Shown one piece after another: positions 8,594 to 16,279 of a stretch of 64,000 nucleotides of DNA. The DNA is taken from the NCBI GenBank assembly GCA_964567745.1, contig CAZMNY010000013.1, positions 100,847 through 164,846 on the forward strand, written 5' to 3'. The position numbers and the translations under genes were made by a program. Origin of the DNA: CAZMNY01 sp964567745 (GTDB lineage Bacteria; Planctomycetota; Planctomycetia; Pirellulales; Pirellulaceae). Every line of letters begins with the position of its first letter. Positions within the stretch are counted from its first letter, which is position 1. The notes beneath the pieces are model-generated. The model did no database searches, was not told the origin of the DNA, and saw nothing but the letters and a program-made list of their open reading frames with translations.

Positions 8594-9034
8594 TTAGGCC
8601 TTGCTTGCTGGCGGTGATCTCAGAACCAACACAGGGCAATGCGCCAGCCGCACGACGCGTTCCGCCACCGATCCGAGAAACAATCGCTTAAGCCCGGTTC
8701 GTCCGTGCGATGGCATGACGATCAGCTTCGCGTGTTTGAGCTGCGCGAATTCGGCAATCCGGTGGCCTGGGTCACCGAACTCAACGTCAACACCGATTTG
8801 CCGATGTTGTGGATCATCGAATCGCTGTCGCACTGTTTGCTCCGCCACATTGCGTCGCTTGGCGTGATCGACGGCGTCGGCGAGCAGGTCATGCTCGTGA
8901 TGGTCAGCCAAAACGTGGACCGCCGCCACATTCGACGAGTCGCCTGCGATATCGATCGCGACATCTACCGCAGCGAACGACTCGTCGGAGAAATCAATCG
9001 GCACGATGATCTTGCCTCCCGGAAACTCTGGCAT
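8594..9034 (-). CDS. Universal stress protein (UspA family)
   Basis: 146 residues, single USP domain. It begins with KIIVPIDFSDESFAAVDVA and ends with the nucleotide-binding motif GRTGLKRLFLGSVAERVVR (G-2x-G-9x-G-S/T), followed by CPVLVLR, so it belongs to the ATP-binding class. It is the first gene of the minus-strand operon reaching to 4449, with an AAGGAG site. The sigma-54-type promoter at 9068-9084 lies about 35 bp upstream. Universal stress proteins in low-oxygen regulons usually bind ATP and modulate metabolism; the exact partner is unknown. Confidence 0.9.
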   Translation of the reverse strand: MPEFPGGKIIVPIDFSDESFAAVDVAIDIAGDSSNVAAVHVLADHHEHDLLADAVDHAKRRNVAEQTVRQRFDDPQHRQIGVDVEFGDPGHRIAEFAQLKHAKLIVMPSHGRTGLKRLFLGSVAERVVRLAHCPVLVLRSPPASKA

Positions 9035-9067
9035 CGCAAGCTCCTTGTGTTGGTCATCACGCCATAA

Positions 9068-9084
9068 CGCAATTCACATGCCGC
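9068..9084 (-). promoter_or_regulatory. Sigma-54 promoter for the usp-to-CBS operon
   Basis: On the minus strand the sequence reads CGGCATG-TGAA-TTGCG, with exact GG-N10-GC spacing and close to the TGGCACG-N4-TTGC consensus. It lies about 35-50 bp upstream of the usp start at 9034. Confidence 0.72.
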
Positions 9085-9099
9085 GATCAGCAATCCTTC

Positions 9100-9132
9100 G
9101 TAGCTTGGCTTTCCAAAGCCGAGCCAAGCTAC
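9100..9132. repeat. Inverted repeat GTAGCTTGGCT / AGCCAAGCTAC
   Basis: Perfect 11-bp arms are separated by 11 bp in the divergent intergenic region. A weaker relative (GTAGCCAAGCTGGCTGTGCTAC) lies at 9752-9773 upstream of the P-II gene. Confidence 0.6.
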
Positions 9133-9136
9133 AACT

Positions 9137-9151
9137 GTGCGGTTCCGCGCG
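9137..9151 (+). promoter_or_regulatory. Putative activator-binding site GTGCG-N4-CGCGCG
   Basis: GTGCGGTTCCGCGCG lies between the two divergent sigma-54 promoters, about 55 bp from the left one and 70 bp from the right one. Related sites occur at 12107-12153, 21514-21528, 22957-22971, 26215-26308 and 45490-45504. A second, imperfect dyad follows at 9150-9178. Confidence 0.55.
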
Positions 9152-9215
9152 TGCGGCCGAGCGAACTCGCACGGCCGGCGCGTGATGTACTGAACAAAGC
9201 ACATCGAAACGCGCG

Positions 9216-9233
9216 GCGGCACAAGGTTTGCAA
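9216..9233 (+). promoter_or_regulatory. Sigma-54 promoter for hemerythrin and P-II genes
   Basis: CGGCACAAGGTTTGCAA has exact GG-N10-GC spacing (GG at 9218-9219, GC at 9230-9231). It ends about 40 bp upstream of the hemerythrin ATG. Confidence 0.72.
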
Positions 9234-9273
9234 CCGACACGACTTATCTATCCACAAGCTAAGGAGCAACCCC

Positions 9274-9720
9274 ATGCCCCAATCACAATCGACGCACGAG
9301 TTGATGGATCAGATACACCGAGAACACGAAGAGCTACGCGATGCGCTGGGCAATATCCACCGCACGCTTGGCCGGCGCGAAGCGGGCGTGGCGACGGTCG
9401 CGGAGATGCTTTCGTCACTCGGAGATGATGTCGAAACACACTTCTCGGAAGAGGAGACCGCTGGCTTCTTCGACGACGTGCTGGAACGCGCCCCACGTCT
9501 TTCCGACCGCATCGACACGCTGCGCGCCGAGCATCAACAACTATCCGCAGCGGTCGAGAAGCTGGAGGAAGTCGCGACCAGCGGCGACGGCTCCGCCGAA
9601 TGGTGGCAACAGATCGAGACCGCCTTTCATGAGTTCAGCAAAGAACTCATGCACCACGAGAGCTGCGAGAACGAACTGCTGCTGGAAGCCTACACCGATG
9701 ATATTGGGGCTGCTGACTAG
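9274..9720 (+). CDS. Hemerythrin HHE-domain protein
   Basis: 148 residues from the ATG at 9274, which has a strong AAGGAG 8 bp upstream. The frame stays open further upstream but lacks such a site. The four-helix HHE pattern is visible: HREHEELRDAL near residue 14, THFSEEE near 52, DTLRAEHQQL near 76, and HHESCENELLLEAY at about 129-142. These histidines and acidic residues are the likely di-iron ligands. Such proteins bind O2, sense O2 or NO, or protect iron centres. It stands first in a plus-strand sigma-54 unit, with a P-II gene 67 bp downstream. Confidence 0.85.
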   Translation: MPQSQSTHELMDQIHREHEELRDALGNIHRTLGRREAGVATVAEMLSSLGDDVETHFSEEETAGFFDDVLERAPRLSDRIDTLRAEHQQLSAAVEKLEEVATSGDGSAEWWQQIETAFHEFSKELMHHESCENELLLEAYTDDIGAAD

Positions 9721-9751
9721 CACCATAACACAGGCGCCAGCCTATTTCCGT

Positions 9752-9773
9752 GTAGCCAAGCTGGCTGTGCTAC
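9752..9773. repeat. Short inverted repeat upstream of the P-II gene
   Basis: GTAGC and GCTAC arms flank a CAAGCTGG core. The repeat lies between the hemerythrin stop and the P-II start. It may be a relative of the 9100-9132 repeat. Confidence 0.4.
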
Positions 9774-9787
9774 GAGAGGGGCGAACC

Positions 9788-10126
9788 ATGAAGAAGATCG
9801 AAGCAATCGTCCGACATCACAAACTGGACGAAATCAAGAACGCGGTCAGCGAAGCAGGCTTTTGTGGAATGACGACCACTGAAGTGCGCGGCTTCGGTCG
9901 CCAAAAAGGCCACACCGAACAATACCGCGGCGCTGAGTATCAAGTCGACTTCCTGCCCAAGACGAAGATCGAACTCGTTGTCAGCGACGAGAATGTTCAA
10001 AAGGTCGTCGACTCAATCCTCTCCGTCAGCCGCACGGGAGAAATCGGTGACGGCAAGATCTTCGTCTCGCCGCTCGACGAAGCCATCCGGATCCGCACGG
10101 GTGAAACCGGTGAAGTGGCCATTTGA
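9788..10126 (+). CDS. glnB: Nitrogen regulatory protein P-II
   Basis: 112 residues, exactly the family length. The ATG at 9788 has GAGAGGGG upstream; a longer open frame overlaps the hemerythrin gene and is not real. The T-loop carries the uridylylation Tyr51 in QYRGAEYQVDFLPK. The C-terminal signature TGEIGDGKIFVSPLDEAIRIRTGE is also present. P-II binds ATP/ADP and 2-oxoglutarate and tunes nitrogen assimilation through protein contacts. No ammonium transporter is adjacent; it is paired with a hemerythrin behind a sigma-54 promoter, which ties nitrogen status to the respiratory block. glnK is equally possible as a name. Confidence 0.93.
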   Translation: MKKIEAIVRHHKLDEIKNAVSEAGFCGMTTTEVRGFGRQKGHTEQYRGAEYQVDFLPKTKIELVVSDENVQKVVDSILSVSRTGEIGDGKIFVSPLDEAIRIRTGETGEVAI

Positions 10127-10148
10127 GGATCGCCTAAGCTAAGCCCGC

Positions 10149-11084
10149 TCACCAATACTTTTCAAAGCGAATCTTCCCCGGACGGCCGGGACCAGTGTGC
10201 TCGAAGCCGCGCTCCTGTAGAACTTGAAGCATTCCGTGGGCTGGACCATCCGCTTGCGAATGGGCGCGGAAGCCGATCATTTCAGGGCTGCCACAGAGGA
10301 AGACGTGGGTGCGTTGCGGATCGAGAGAGATGCCGCTTTCGTATTCAAAGCGACCGGAGGTAACGTACTCTTGGAGATACACCTTGCCGACGTAGTTGGG
10401 CAGCGACGGATCAAGGTTCTCCGGCTCGCGTGTCGTCAATGGCAGATAGCGATAATTCGCGAAGCGCCGTTCCAACTCGCGATGTTGTTGCAGGTAGCCA
10501 AGGTCGTGACGATACCTGACGCATGTGGCGCAAGCGATCGGTCCGGCATGCCCACGAGACAGAAGCTCGGTCACCATCGCGTTGTGCGGTGCTTCGCCCG
10601 TGCCGGTAGCGAAGAAGACGACTTGGTCGTCGGGGCTGATCCCATCGAGTGTGTAATGTCCGACGATGTGCGGTTCGACGAGCAAACGATCTCCTTCTCG
10701 CAACATGAACAGCCGCGGAGTTAGCGCGGGTGGCTTTGTGGCTTGGCGGACGAGCGTGATGTAGAACTCGAAGTAATCGCAATCTTGCACGCGAACAAGC
10801 TCGCTGCGTTCGTCGAGCATCGAACACGAAATCGAGTAGGCCCGGCGAATCAGCTTTGTTCGCTGAGCGGGTCGCAGCGTTTCCGATTGCGTACCCGGAA
10901 GTCGTTGCTCCCAATGACCGAGCCCAAGGGCGACGTACTGGCCCGGTGCAAACGGCGGAACTTCCCAATCCGGCTGCACGCGGAAGATGCGCAGGTCATC
11001 GTGAACCTCAGTGATCTCGATCAGCGTTGCGTTGTAGAAACGCGTCCGAAATTGGGCGAGTTCCGTTTCGACGAGAGTAGCCAT
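10149..11084 (-). CDS. Ferredoxin/flavodoxin--NADP(+) reductase-like flavoprotein
   Basis: 311 residues. The N-terminal FAD-binding barrel carries a RAYSIS motif at about residues 92-97, matching the RxYS FAD signature. An NAD(P)-binding half follows, with GTGEAPHNAM near 180 and FLCGSPEMIGF near 265. The C-terminus ends in an aromatic residue (FEKYW), as in bacterial Fpr enzymes that stack against FAD. It would move electrons between NAD(P)H and ferredoxin or flavodoxin. It is co-transcribed behind the tandem USP gene, 10 bp downstream, under the sigma-54 promoter near 12068. The ferredoxin:thioredoxin-reductase-like protein nearby could be an electron sink. Confidence 0.85.
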   Translation of the reverse strand: MATLVETELAQFRTRFYNATLIEITEVHDDLRIFRVQPDWEVPPFAPGQYVALGLGHWEQRLPGTQSETLRPAQRTKLIRRAYSISCSMLDERSELVRVQDCDYFEFYITLVRQATKPPALTPRLFMLREGDRLLVEPHIVGHYTLDGISPDDQVVFFATGTGEAPHNAMVTELLSRGHAGPIACATCVRYRHDLGYLQQHRELERRFANYRYLPLTTREPENLDPSLPNYVGKVYLQEYVTSGRFEYESGISLDPQRTHVFLCGSPEMIGFRAHSQADGPAHGMLQVLQERGFEHTGPGRPGKIRFEKYW

Positions 11085-11094
11085 CCTTCGTCAC

Positions 11095-12018
11095 TCACAA
11101 GCGAATCGGCGAGACGAATCCTTCGGGCTTCACCGCCAGCACGGAGCACTCAACGCAATCCAGAATCTGTTCAGCCGTGTTGCCGGTCAGAAGCCCGGCG
11201 ATGCCGGATCGAGCAACCGTGCCCATCACAAGCAAATCGGCATCGTATTCGTGGATGAACTGCGGGATGACTTGGCCGGGCTCGCCTTCCAAGAGCTGCA
11301 CGTTGTCGTGACCGACGCCAAGATCAAACTCCATCAGCAGATCGTCGAGCTTGCGTTCGGTATGATTGCGTGTGCGTTCTCGAACGTCGTCGAACTCGTC
11401 TTCTTCCATATGGTTCTTGAGGATGCTCTCACCGTAGATGCTCCATGCCGTAACAATCTCCGGCGGGCCGGTGGAAGTGACTTCCCGTGCCAGTTGGATG
11501 ATCTGCTTGTTGAGCTTGCTATGCAGTTCGTCGTCGGAAGTCGCGCTGACGGCGGCGACAACTCGCTCGCAGCGGCAAGGATGATCTGGCCGGAGAATCA
11601 GTACCGGGCACGGGCACTTGCGTAACAAACGTGTCGCGGTCGTGCCGAAGAATCCGGCTCGGCGGCTATGCGTCCCTTTCGCTGTCCTGATGACGAGGTC
11701 GTGGTTGTCTCGAAGCACTTCTCGGATCATCGCCACCGAGGTTCTGCCATCGAGGACCTTGGTTGTCACGTCGATCCCCCGATCGCGCAGTGGGGCGGCC
11801 ACTTCTTCAACATGGTGCTTCTTCGCTTGCGTGATGTTCTCGATTACGCGTTCTACATTTCCGAGGAACTGCCGTGTCGGCCAGGAGAAGTCGGGGATCA
11901 TCTCGATGATCTTCAGCTTGCCCTCGTTGGCGACGGCCAGCTTGGCGGCGAAATCGAGAGCCGGATGGGTTTCCGATCGCGAGTCGTAGTGGACAAGAAT
12001 GTTTTTGAAGTTGAGCAT
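11095..12018 (-). CDS. Tandem universal stress protein (two USP domains, UspE-like)
   Basis: 307 residues with two USP domains. The first (about 1-140) starts with FKNILVHYDSRSETHPALDFA and has a less canonical nucleotide loop. The second (about 165-300) ends in GTVARSGIAGLLTGNTAEQIL, close to the ATP-binding G-2x-G-9x-G-N/S motif, then CSVLAVKPEGF. GGAGAA precedes the ATG. It leads the two-gene operon usp-fpr under a sigma-54 promoter about 45 bp upstream. The exact cellular role is unknown. Confidence 0.88.
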   Translation of the reverse strand: MLNFKNILVHYDSRSETHPALDFAAKLAVANEGKLKIIEMIPDFSWPTRQFLGNVERVIENITQAKKHHVEEVAAPLRDRGIDVTTKVLDGRTSVAMIREVLRDNHDLVIRTAKGTHSRRAGFFGTTATRLLRKCPCPVLILRPDHPCRCERVVAAVSATSDDELHSKLNKQIIQLAREVTSTGPPEIVTAWSIYGESILKNHMEEDEFDDVRERTRNHTERKLDDLLMEFDLGVGHDNVQLLEGEPGQVIPQFIHEYDADLLVMGTVARSGIAGLLTGNTAEQILDCVECSVLAVKPEGFVSPIRL

Positions 12019-12059
12019 GGTTGGTTCTCCGTTTGTTTCCTTGTTCCGGCCTACGAAGA

Positions 12060-12077
12060 CGCAATCTGCGGGCCAGT
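12060..12077 (-). promoter_or_regulatory. Sigma-54 promoter for the usp-fpr operon
   Basis: The minus strand reads TGGCCCGCAGATTGCG, with GG-N10-GC spacing (GG at 12074-12073, GC at 12062-12061). It lies about 45 bp upstream of the ATG at 12018. Confidence 0.65.
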
Positions 12078-12106
12078 CGCGATTTCTTAGCGTTTGAGGC
12101 CCGCAG

Positions 12107-12153
12107 CGCGCGTCTCCGCACGATTTCAGCTATGTACTGTGCGGATTGGCGCG
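12107..12153. promoter_or_regulatory. Nested dyad of two putative activator sites
   Basis: CGCGCGTCTCCGCAC (12107-12121) and GTGCGGATTGGCGCG (12139-12153) face each other across 17 bp. They form a large dyad of two GTGCG-N4-(C/G)GCGCG half-elements, centred about 55 bp upstream of the -24 element. The right half lies inside the 3' end of the P-ATPase gene. Confidence 0.6.
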
Positions 12154-14859
12154 CGTGACGAAACTCATCGCAATCTTTGTGACTTCGATCACGGTGACGG
12201 GAGCCAACGCGAGCAGCAGGATGAGAAGCCACGTCTGTCCCAGATTCGGTGCCACCTCAAAGATCGGCTGAGCGAAGGGAAGCGTGACGACGCTGAGCTG
12301 CAACAGCCCGGAGATGATGATGGCTCCGACCAGGTGCGGGTTGGTGAAGAAGCCGAGTTGCGGCATGGTGTACCTAAAACTGCGAAAGCTGACTGCGTAG
12401 AAGAGTTGTGAGTAGGCCGTGACGCAGAAAGCGGTGGTGCGAGCTGCTTCCAAGTTGGCTTCGCTCCCTTGATAGACGAGCCAGAATCCGATGGCTCCAG
12501 CAATCGCGACCAATGCTCCGTGCGTCAGCATCAACAAGCCGCGACGCCACGTGATCACCGGTTCGCGCGGCGGCCGAGGTTGGCGCTGCATGATGTCGCG
12601 CTCCGGCGGCTCCATGCCGAGAGCTAAGGCGGGCAGCCCGTCGGTCACAAGGTTGATCCACAGCAGGTGAATCGCCATCAGCGGTGCAGGCCACCCAACC
12701 ACGGCGGCGAACAGCATCAGAAGAACTTCTCCGGCGTTGGAGGACAGCAGAAAGTGAACGAACTTCTGGATGTTGTCGAAGATGCCGCGGCCTTCTTCGA
12801 CCGCGTTGACGATCGACGTGAAGTTATCGTCGGTCAGCACCATGTCCGACGCTTCCTTGGTTACGTCCGTCCCGGTGACTCCCATCGCGATGCCGATATC
12901 GGCGGCCTTCACTGCAGGAGCATCATTCACGCCGTCGCCCGTCATGGCTACGATCTGATTGTGCTTCTTCCACGCTTGGACAACGCGCATCTTGTGTTCG
13001 GCGGAGACGCGAGCGTAGACCGAGATCGACGAGACGTGGCGTAGCAACTCTTCGTCCGTCATCGCATCGAGTTGCTGCCCGGAGACCGCTCGATCGGTTT
13101 CGTCTGCGATATGCAATTCGCGAGCGATCGCCAGTGCGGTGTCGGGGTGATCACCTGTAATCATCACTGGTTGGATGCCTGCTTCGTTGCAACGTTCGAC
13201 TGCCGATTTGACCTCATCGCGCGGCGGATCGATCATGCCGACCAGGCCGGCGAACGTAAGGTCTTCCTCGTGGAAGTCGTTATGCTGATCGCTCGGCAGC
13301 TCCCCATAAGCAAGAGCCAGTACGCGCAACGCTCGCGAAGCCATAGCTTTGTTTGAAGCTGCGATTTCGTCTCGACGGCCCTCGTCGAGCGGCACGGCCA
13401 CGCCGTCACGCAGCTCGCTTGTCGACTTCGCCAAGATGACTTCGGGCGCACCCTTGGTGTACATCAAGCGTCGGCCGTCTTGCTCGATCACAACCGACAT
13501 CGCCTTGCGTTCCGAATCGAATGGCAGCTCGTAGAGGATCTTGCCAGTATCAGGCGAGATGTCTGCCTTTTGAGCGACGACTAGCAACGCACCTTCCGTC
13601 GGATCGCCGATGATCTTCCAGTCGCCGGCGTCAGCATCAGGCACAAGTCGTGCGTTGTTGCAGCGAGCACCGATGGTGAGAGCTTGAACTAGGTCGGGCG
13701 TCTCTGGGGGCTCGCTGGGCTCGACCCCAGCCACCCGAAGGAACTCGCCTGTCGGTTTGTATCCCGCTCCTGTCACCTCGTAGTGCCCGCTGGCAAGCTC
13801 GATTTCGCGAACGGTCATCTCGTTGCGGGTTAGTGTTCCTGTCTTGTCGGAACAGATAACGGTGACCGACCCCAACGTCTCGACGCTCGGCAGTTTGCGA
13901 ACGAGCGCGTTGCGTTTGACCATGCGTTGCAAGCCGAGTGCAAGGGCGATCGTGACGACGGCGGGCATCCCTTCGGGGACAGCGGCCACGGCGAGACTGA
14001 CTGACAAGAGGAACACTTCGATGAGTTCTCCGCCGCGAAGCATCTGCAGCGTGAAGATCAACGCGACGAGCGCGAGGCAAAGAACGATCAAGATACGACC
14101 GAGTTCTGCAAGCCGCCGCTGCAATGGAGTCGGTTCAGGTTCATACCGGCTCAGGAGTCCAGCGATGTGGCCGAGTTCCGTCTTCATCGCCGTTGCGACA
14201 ACGACGGCCTCGGCTTTGCCTGCCGCAACGACTGTTCCCATATAAGCCATATTGGTGCGATCGCCGAGAGCAATCTCCGGCGATAGAACAACGTCGGTGT
14301 GCTTCTCAACCGGAACGGACTCACCGGTAAGCGCTGCTTCCTGGATCGTCAGGCCAAACGCTTCGATCAAGCGAACATCCGCAGGAACATTGTCTCCTGC
14401 TTCTAGTTCAATGACGTCGCCAGGCACCAACTCTCGCGCCGCCAACGCGTGCCAACTCCCGCCCCGTAACACGCGAGCCATCGGCGCGGAGAGGTTCCGA
14501 AGTGCCGCAAGTGCTTGTCCCGCTCGCGCCTCTTGGAAGTAACCAAGTACTCCGTTGAGCAACACGATTGCTAGTATCGCCAACGAATCCGCCCATTCGC
14601 CAAGCGCCCCGGAGATGATCGCCGCGACGATCAGAATCCAAATCACCAGCTCACGGAACTGCGCGGCGAACTTCTTCCACGCCGGGATCGGAGGCTGCTC
14701 GGCTAACTGGTTCGGACCAACCTGCTTGATCAGTCTTCGTGCTTGTTGGTCACTCAGACCGAATTCACGATCCGCTCCCAAACCGCCGATGAGATGGTCA
14801 AGCGGCGTTGCGTGCGGAGCTGATTCCGAGGTCTCGACATCAAGAACATCCGTGCTCAT
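12130..14859 (-). CDS. P-type Ca2+/Mn2+-transporting ATPase (PMR1/SERCA-like, type IIA)
   Basis: 909 residues with a complete P2-type architecture. An N-terminal cation-ATPase domain is followed by the M1-M2 helices. The actuator loop carries TGES (in ALTGESVPVEKH), M4 carries AVPEGMPAV, and the phosphorylation site is DKTGTLT (Asp about 338). The hinge motif is MTGDGVNDAPAVKAADIGIAMG. Helices M5 (SSNAGE) and M6 (NLVTDGLPALALG) carry the ion-site residues of Ca2+ pumps, followed by M7-M10. The pump exports Ca2+ or Mn2+ at the expense of ATP. It follows a small membrane protein gene and appears to share a sigma-54 promoter at 15164-15181. Its last bases contain part of the activator dyad of the neighbouring operon. 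Confidence 0.93.
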   Translation of the reverse strand: MSTDVLDVETSESAPHATPLDHLIGGLGADREFGLSDQQARRLIKQVGPNQLAEQPPIPAWKKFAAQFRELVIWILIVAAIISGALGEWADSLAILAIVLLNGVLGYFQEARAGQALAALRNLSAPMARVLRGGSWHALAARELVPGDVIELEAGDNVPADVRLIEAFGLTIQEAALTGESVPVEKHTDVVLSPEIALGDRTNMAYMGTVVAAGKAEAVVVATAMKTELGHIAGLLSRYEPEPTPLQRRLAELGRILIVLCLALVALIFTLQMLRGGELIEVFLLSVSLAVAAVPEGMPAVVTIALALGLQRMVKRNALVRKLPSVETLGSVTVICSDKTGTLTRNEMTVREIELASGHYEVTGAGYKPTGEFLRVAGVEPSEPPETPDLVQALTIGARCNNARLVPDADAGDWKIIGDPTEGALLVVAQKADISPDTGKILYELPFDSERKAMSVVIEQDGRRLMYTKGAPEVILAKSTSELRDGVAVPLDEGRRDEIAASNKAMASRALRVLALAYGELPSDQHNDFHEEDLTFAGLVGMIDPPRDEVKSAVERCNEAGIQPVMITGDHPDTALAIARELHIADETDRAVSGQQLDAMTDEELLRHVSSISVYARVSAEHKMRVVQAWKKHNQIVAMTGDGVNDAPAVKAADIGIAMGVTGTDVTKEASDMVLTDDNFTSIVNAVEEGRGIFDNIQKFVHFLLSSNAGEVLLMLFAAVVGWPAPLMAIHLLWINLVTDGLPALALGMEPPERDIMQRQPRPPREPVITWRRGLLMLTHGALVAIAGAIGFWLVYQGSEANLEAARTTAFCVTAYSQLFYAVSFRSFRYTMPQLGFFTNPHLVGAIIISGLLQLSVVTLPFAQPIFEVAPNLGQTWLLILLLALAPVTVIEVTKIAMSFVTRANPHST

Positions 14860-14875
14860 GGATTGGCCTTACAGG

Positions 14876-15118
14876 TCATAACAGATTCCAGATCATCAAC
14901 ACGACGGCAACGGCGACGGCTGTGCCGGCACCGATCATCGCCGCGAGTCCGTCGCTGCTGCTGATTTCCTCGTCGCGGCTGTAAAGCAGCATGCCGCACA
15001 GCAACACAAGCGTTGATACAGCAAACATCGCGAGAGCGTTTCCCCACGCCGTGAGGATCAGCAACAACGCGACTGGCAACGCGAGTAGGATCTGCGGTTG
15101 CAACAGTTTTGCTTTCAT
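14876..15118 (-). CDS. Small membrane protein with two helices
   Basis: 80 residues from the ATG at 15118, chosen because AGGAGAG lies 5 bp upstream; an upstream in-frame start at 15136 lacks that. Two hydrophobic stretches (about residues 8-24 and 27-40) and a C-terminal one (about 58-78) are visible, and there are no known motifs. It sits 16 bp upstream of the Ca2+-type ATPase and is the first gene after a sigma-54 promoter. It could be an accessory to the pump, but nothing in the sequence proves that. Confidence 0.7.
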   Translation of the reverse strand: MKAKLLQPQILLALPVALLLILTAWGNALAMFAVSTLVLLCGMLLYSRDEEISSSDGLAAMIGAGTAVAVAVVLMIWNLL

Positions 15119-15163
15119 CGGATCTCTCCTGCTCAACCTGCTTCTCTTTTCGTGGCATTACTT

Positions 15164-15181
15164 TTGCAAACGACATGCCAC
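15164..15181 (-). promoter_or_regulatory. Sigma-54 promoter for the small membrane protein and P-ATPase
   Basis: The minus strand reads GTGGCATGTCGTTTGCAAAA, an almost ideal TGGCAY-N5-TTGCA with GG-N10-GC spacing. It lies about 48 bp upstream of the ATG at 15118. Confidence 0.75.
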
Positions 15182-15244
15182 GTTGGGCGGGCGGGACGTG
15201 GCAGTCGAAGCGCGCCCGCATTTGTCACACGTGCGCGCGCGGCT

Positions 15245-15261
15245 GTGCGGTAGCAGGCGCG
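15245..15261 (+). promoter_or_regulatory. Possible activator site, relaxed spacing
   Basis: GTGCGGTAGCAGGCGCG resembles the GTGCG-N4-(C/G)GCGCG motif but with a 6-bp spacer. It lies between the divergent sigma-54 promoters at 15164-15181 and 15346-15364, within GC-rich sequence. Confidence 0.35.
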
Positions 15262-15345
15262 TGGCAATCTTGCGTCGTGGGCGGGCTTTTTCTATTTCGA
15301 TGATATCGTTGGCGTTACATGGCCGGAACGAATGCCTTCGTTGAG

Positions 15346-15364
15346 TTGGTATGCAGTTTGCAGA
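15346..15364 (+). promoter_or_regulatory. Sigma-54 promoter for the ferredoxin:thioredoxin-reductase-like gene
   Basis: TTGGTATGCAGTTTGCAG has GG-N10-GC spacing (GG at 15348-15349, GC at 15360-15361). It lies about 325 bp upstream of the best start codon, which implies a long 5' leader. Confidence 0.6.
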
Positions 15365-15373
15365 TTCTCCTGA

Positions 15374-15688
15374 TGTGATCCCTGTGTGGATAGGAAGAGG
15401 CCGTTAGGAACTCTGCCGCGCAGGTTCAAGTGGCGGATGCGTCAGCTTGAACCGACGCTGTCGGCCGTGAGGAGGAATGCAAAGCGCCGCCGAGCCGAAT
15501 GTGGATGCTCCGCGGCTCCAGGATGCTCCTCCCGCGACCGGCGGTGGTTTGATCAGGTTCGTCGGGAGAGAAATGGCTGTGAAAAGCCACAGTTCTTCCG
15601 CCGTCCTCTCCCGACAGCCTGCCTTCCTGAACATCGCACGTGGGACAACGTGGTTGTCGCTGACATGCCCGCGACAAGGAGCCTCGCC
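15374..15688 (+). promoter_or_regulatory. Long structured 5' leader
   Basis: No supported gene is present; an open frame from a GTG at 15386 joins the downstream gene but lacks a ribosome-binding site. Visible stems are GGTTCAAG/CTTGAACC at about 15422-15450, and CGGGAGAG/CTCTCCCG at about 15562-15620 enclosing CTGTG/CACAG. Near the gene start, two hairpins compete for the same bases: GACAAC/GTTGTC and TTGTCGC/GCGACAA. The second one ends at the Shine-Dalgarno, so alternate folding could control translation. Confidence 0.4.
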
Positions 15689-16270
15689 ATGTCACACCCA
15701 CAGGCTGAATCGTTTGCTTCTTCCCTGCTAAGCGGCGTCCGGTTTTTCGTCGGCGTCGGGTTGATGTTGGTCGGCGGAGTGTTGGTGATCACGTTTTGGC
15801 TGTTGCCGGTCGGAGTTGTCTTGGCGCTATTCGGATTGGCAGTCCTTTGTTCGGACGATGGGACACGTGCTCCGGGGAGCCAGCGGCCCGCATCCGCCAT
15901 GCGAGCCTCGGCAGCCGCGTATCGGCGCATTCTGCATTACCTCACACGATATCAGTCAAAGACCGGCACATCCGCGAATCCGGACCGCGCGTTGCGCAAC
16001 GACAGAATCGCCGGCTTGGCGCTCAACCTCGATCGATTTGGCCGGCCCCTTTGTCCTTGTGTTCATAAGGCCGATGAGGATGCTGATGCTGGGGAAGACA
16101 GCGAGCGTTTGCTATGTCCGTGTGACGAGATGCGCAAGTGCAAGTATTGTCATTGCCTGATGTTCGTCACACCGGATGGCTTGCCGATCACCGAGCACTT
16201 GCCACTCGATCACTCAGGACGACGAACATACGGAGTCGTCAAAGATCCTGCGCCTGAACTCAGCGGCTAG
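15689..16270 (+). CDS. Membrane-anchored ferredoxin:thioredoxin reductase catalytic-domain protein
   Basis: 193 residues from the ATG at 15689, which has AAGGAG 8 bp upstream. Two adjacent hydrophobic helices (about residues 12-54) come first. The C-terminal domain (about 80-190) matches the FTR catalytic chain: a conserved lead-in with KTGTSANPD, then CPC (122-124), an 18-residue spacer, CPC (143-145), an 8-residue spacer and CHC (154-156), followed by LMFVTPD. These cysteines carry the [4Fe-4S] cluster and the redox disulfide in FTR. Classical FTR is soluble with a CPC-X16-CPC spacing, so the anchor and the longer spacer are unusual. It could pass reductant from ferredoxin to a thioredoxin or to a membrane disulfide. 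Confidence 0.82.
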   Translation: MSHPQAESFASSLLSGVRFFVGVGLMLVGGVLVITFWLLPVGVVLALFGLAVLCSDDGTRAPGSQRPASAMRASAAAYRRILHYLTRYQSKTGTSANPDRALRNDRIAGLALNLDRFGRPLCPCVHKADEDADAGEDSERLLCPCDEMRKCKYCHCLMFVTPDGLPITEHLPLDHSGRRTYGVVKDPAPELSG

Positions 16271-16279
16271 GAGTAATCG

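Noticed and set aside
15386..15688. N-terminal extension of the FTR-like protein from a GTG
   Set aside because: There is no ribosome-binding site, the composition is unlike a protein, and a good AAGGAG site precedes the ATG at 15689.
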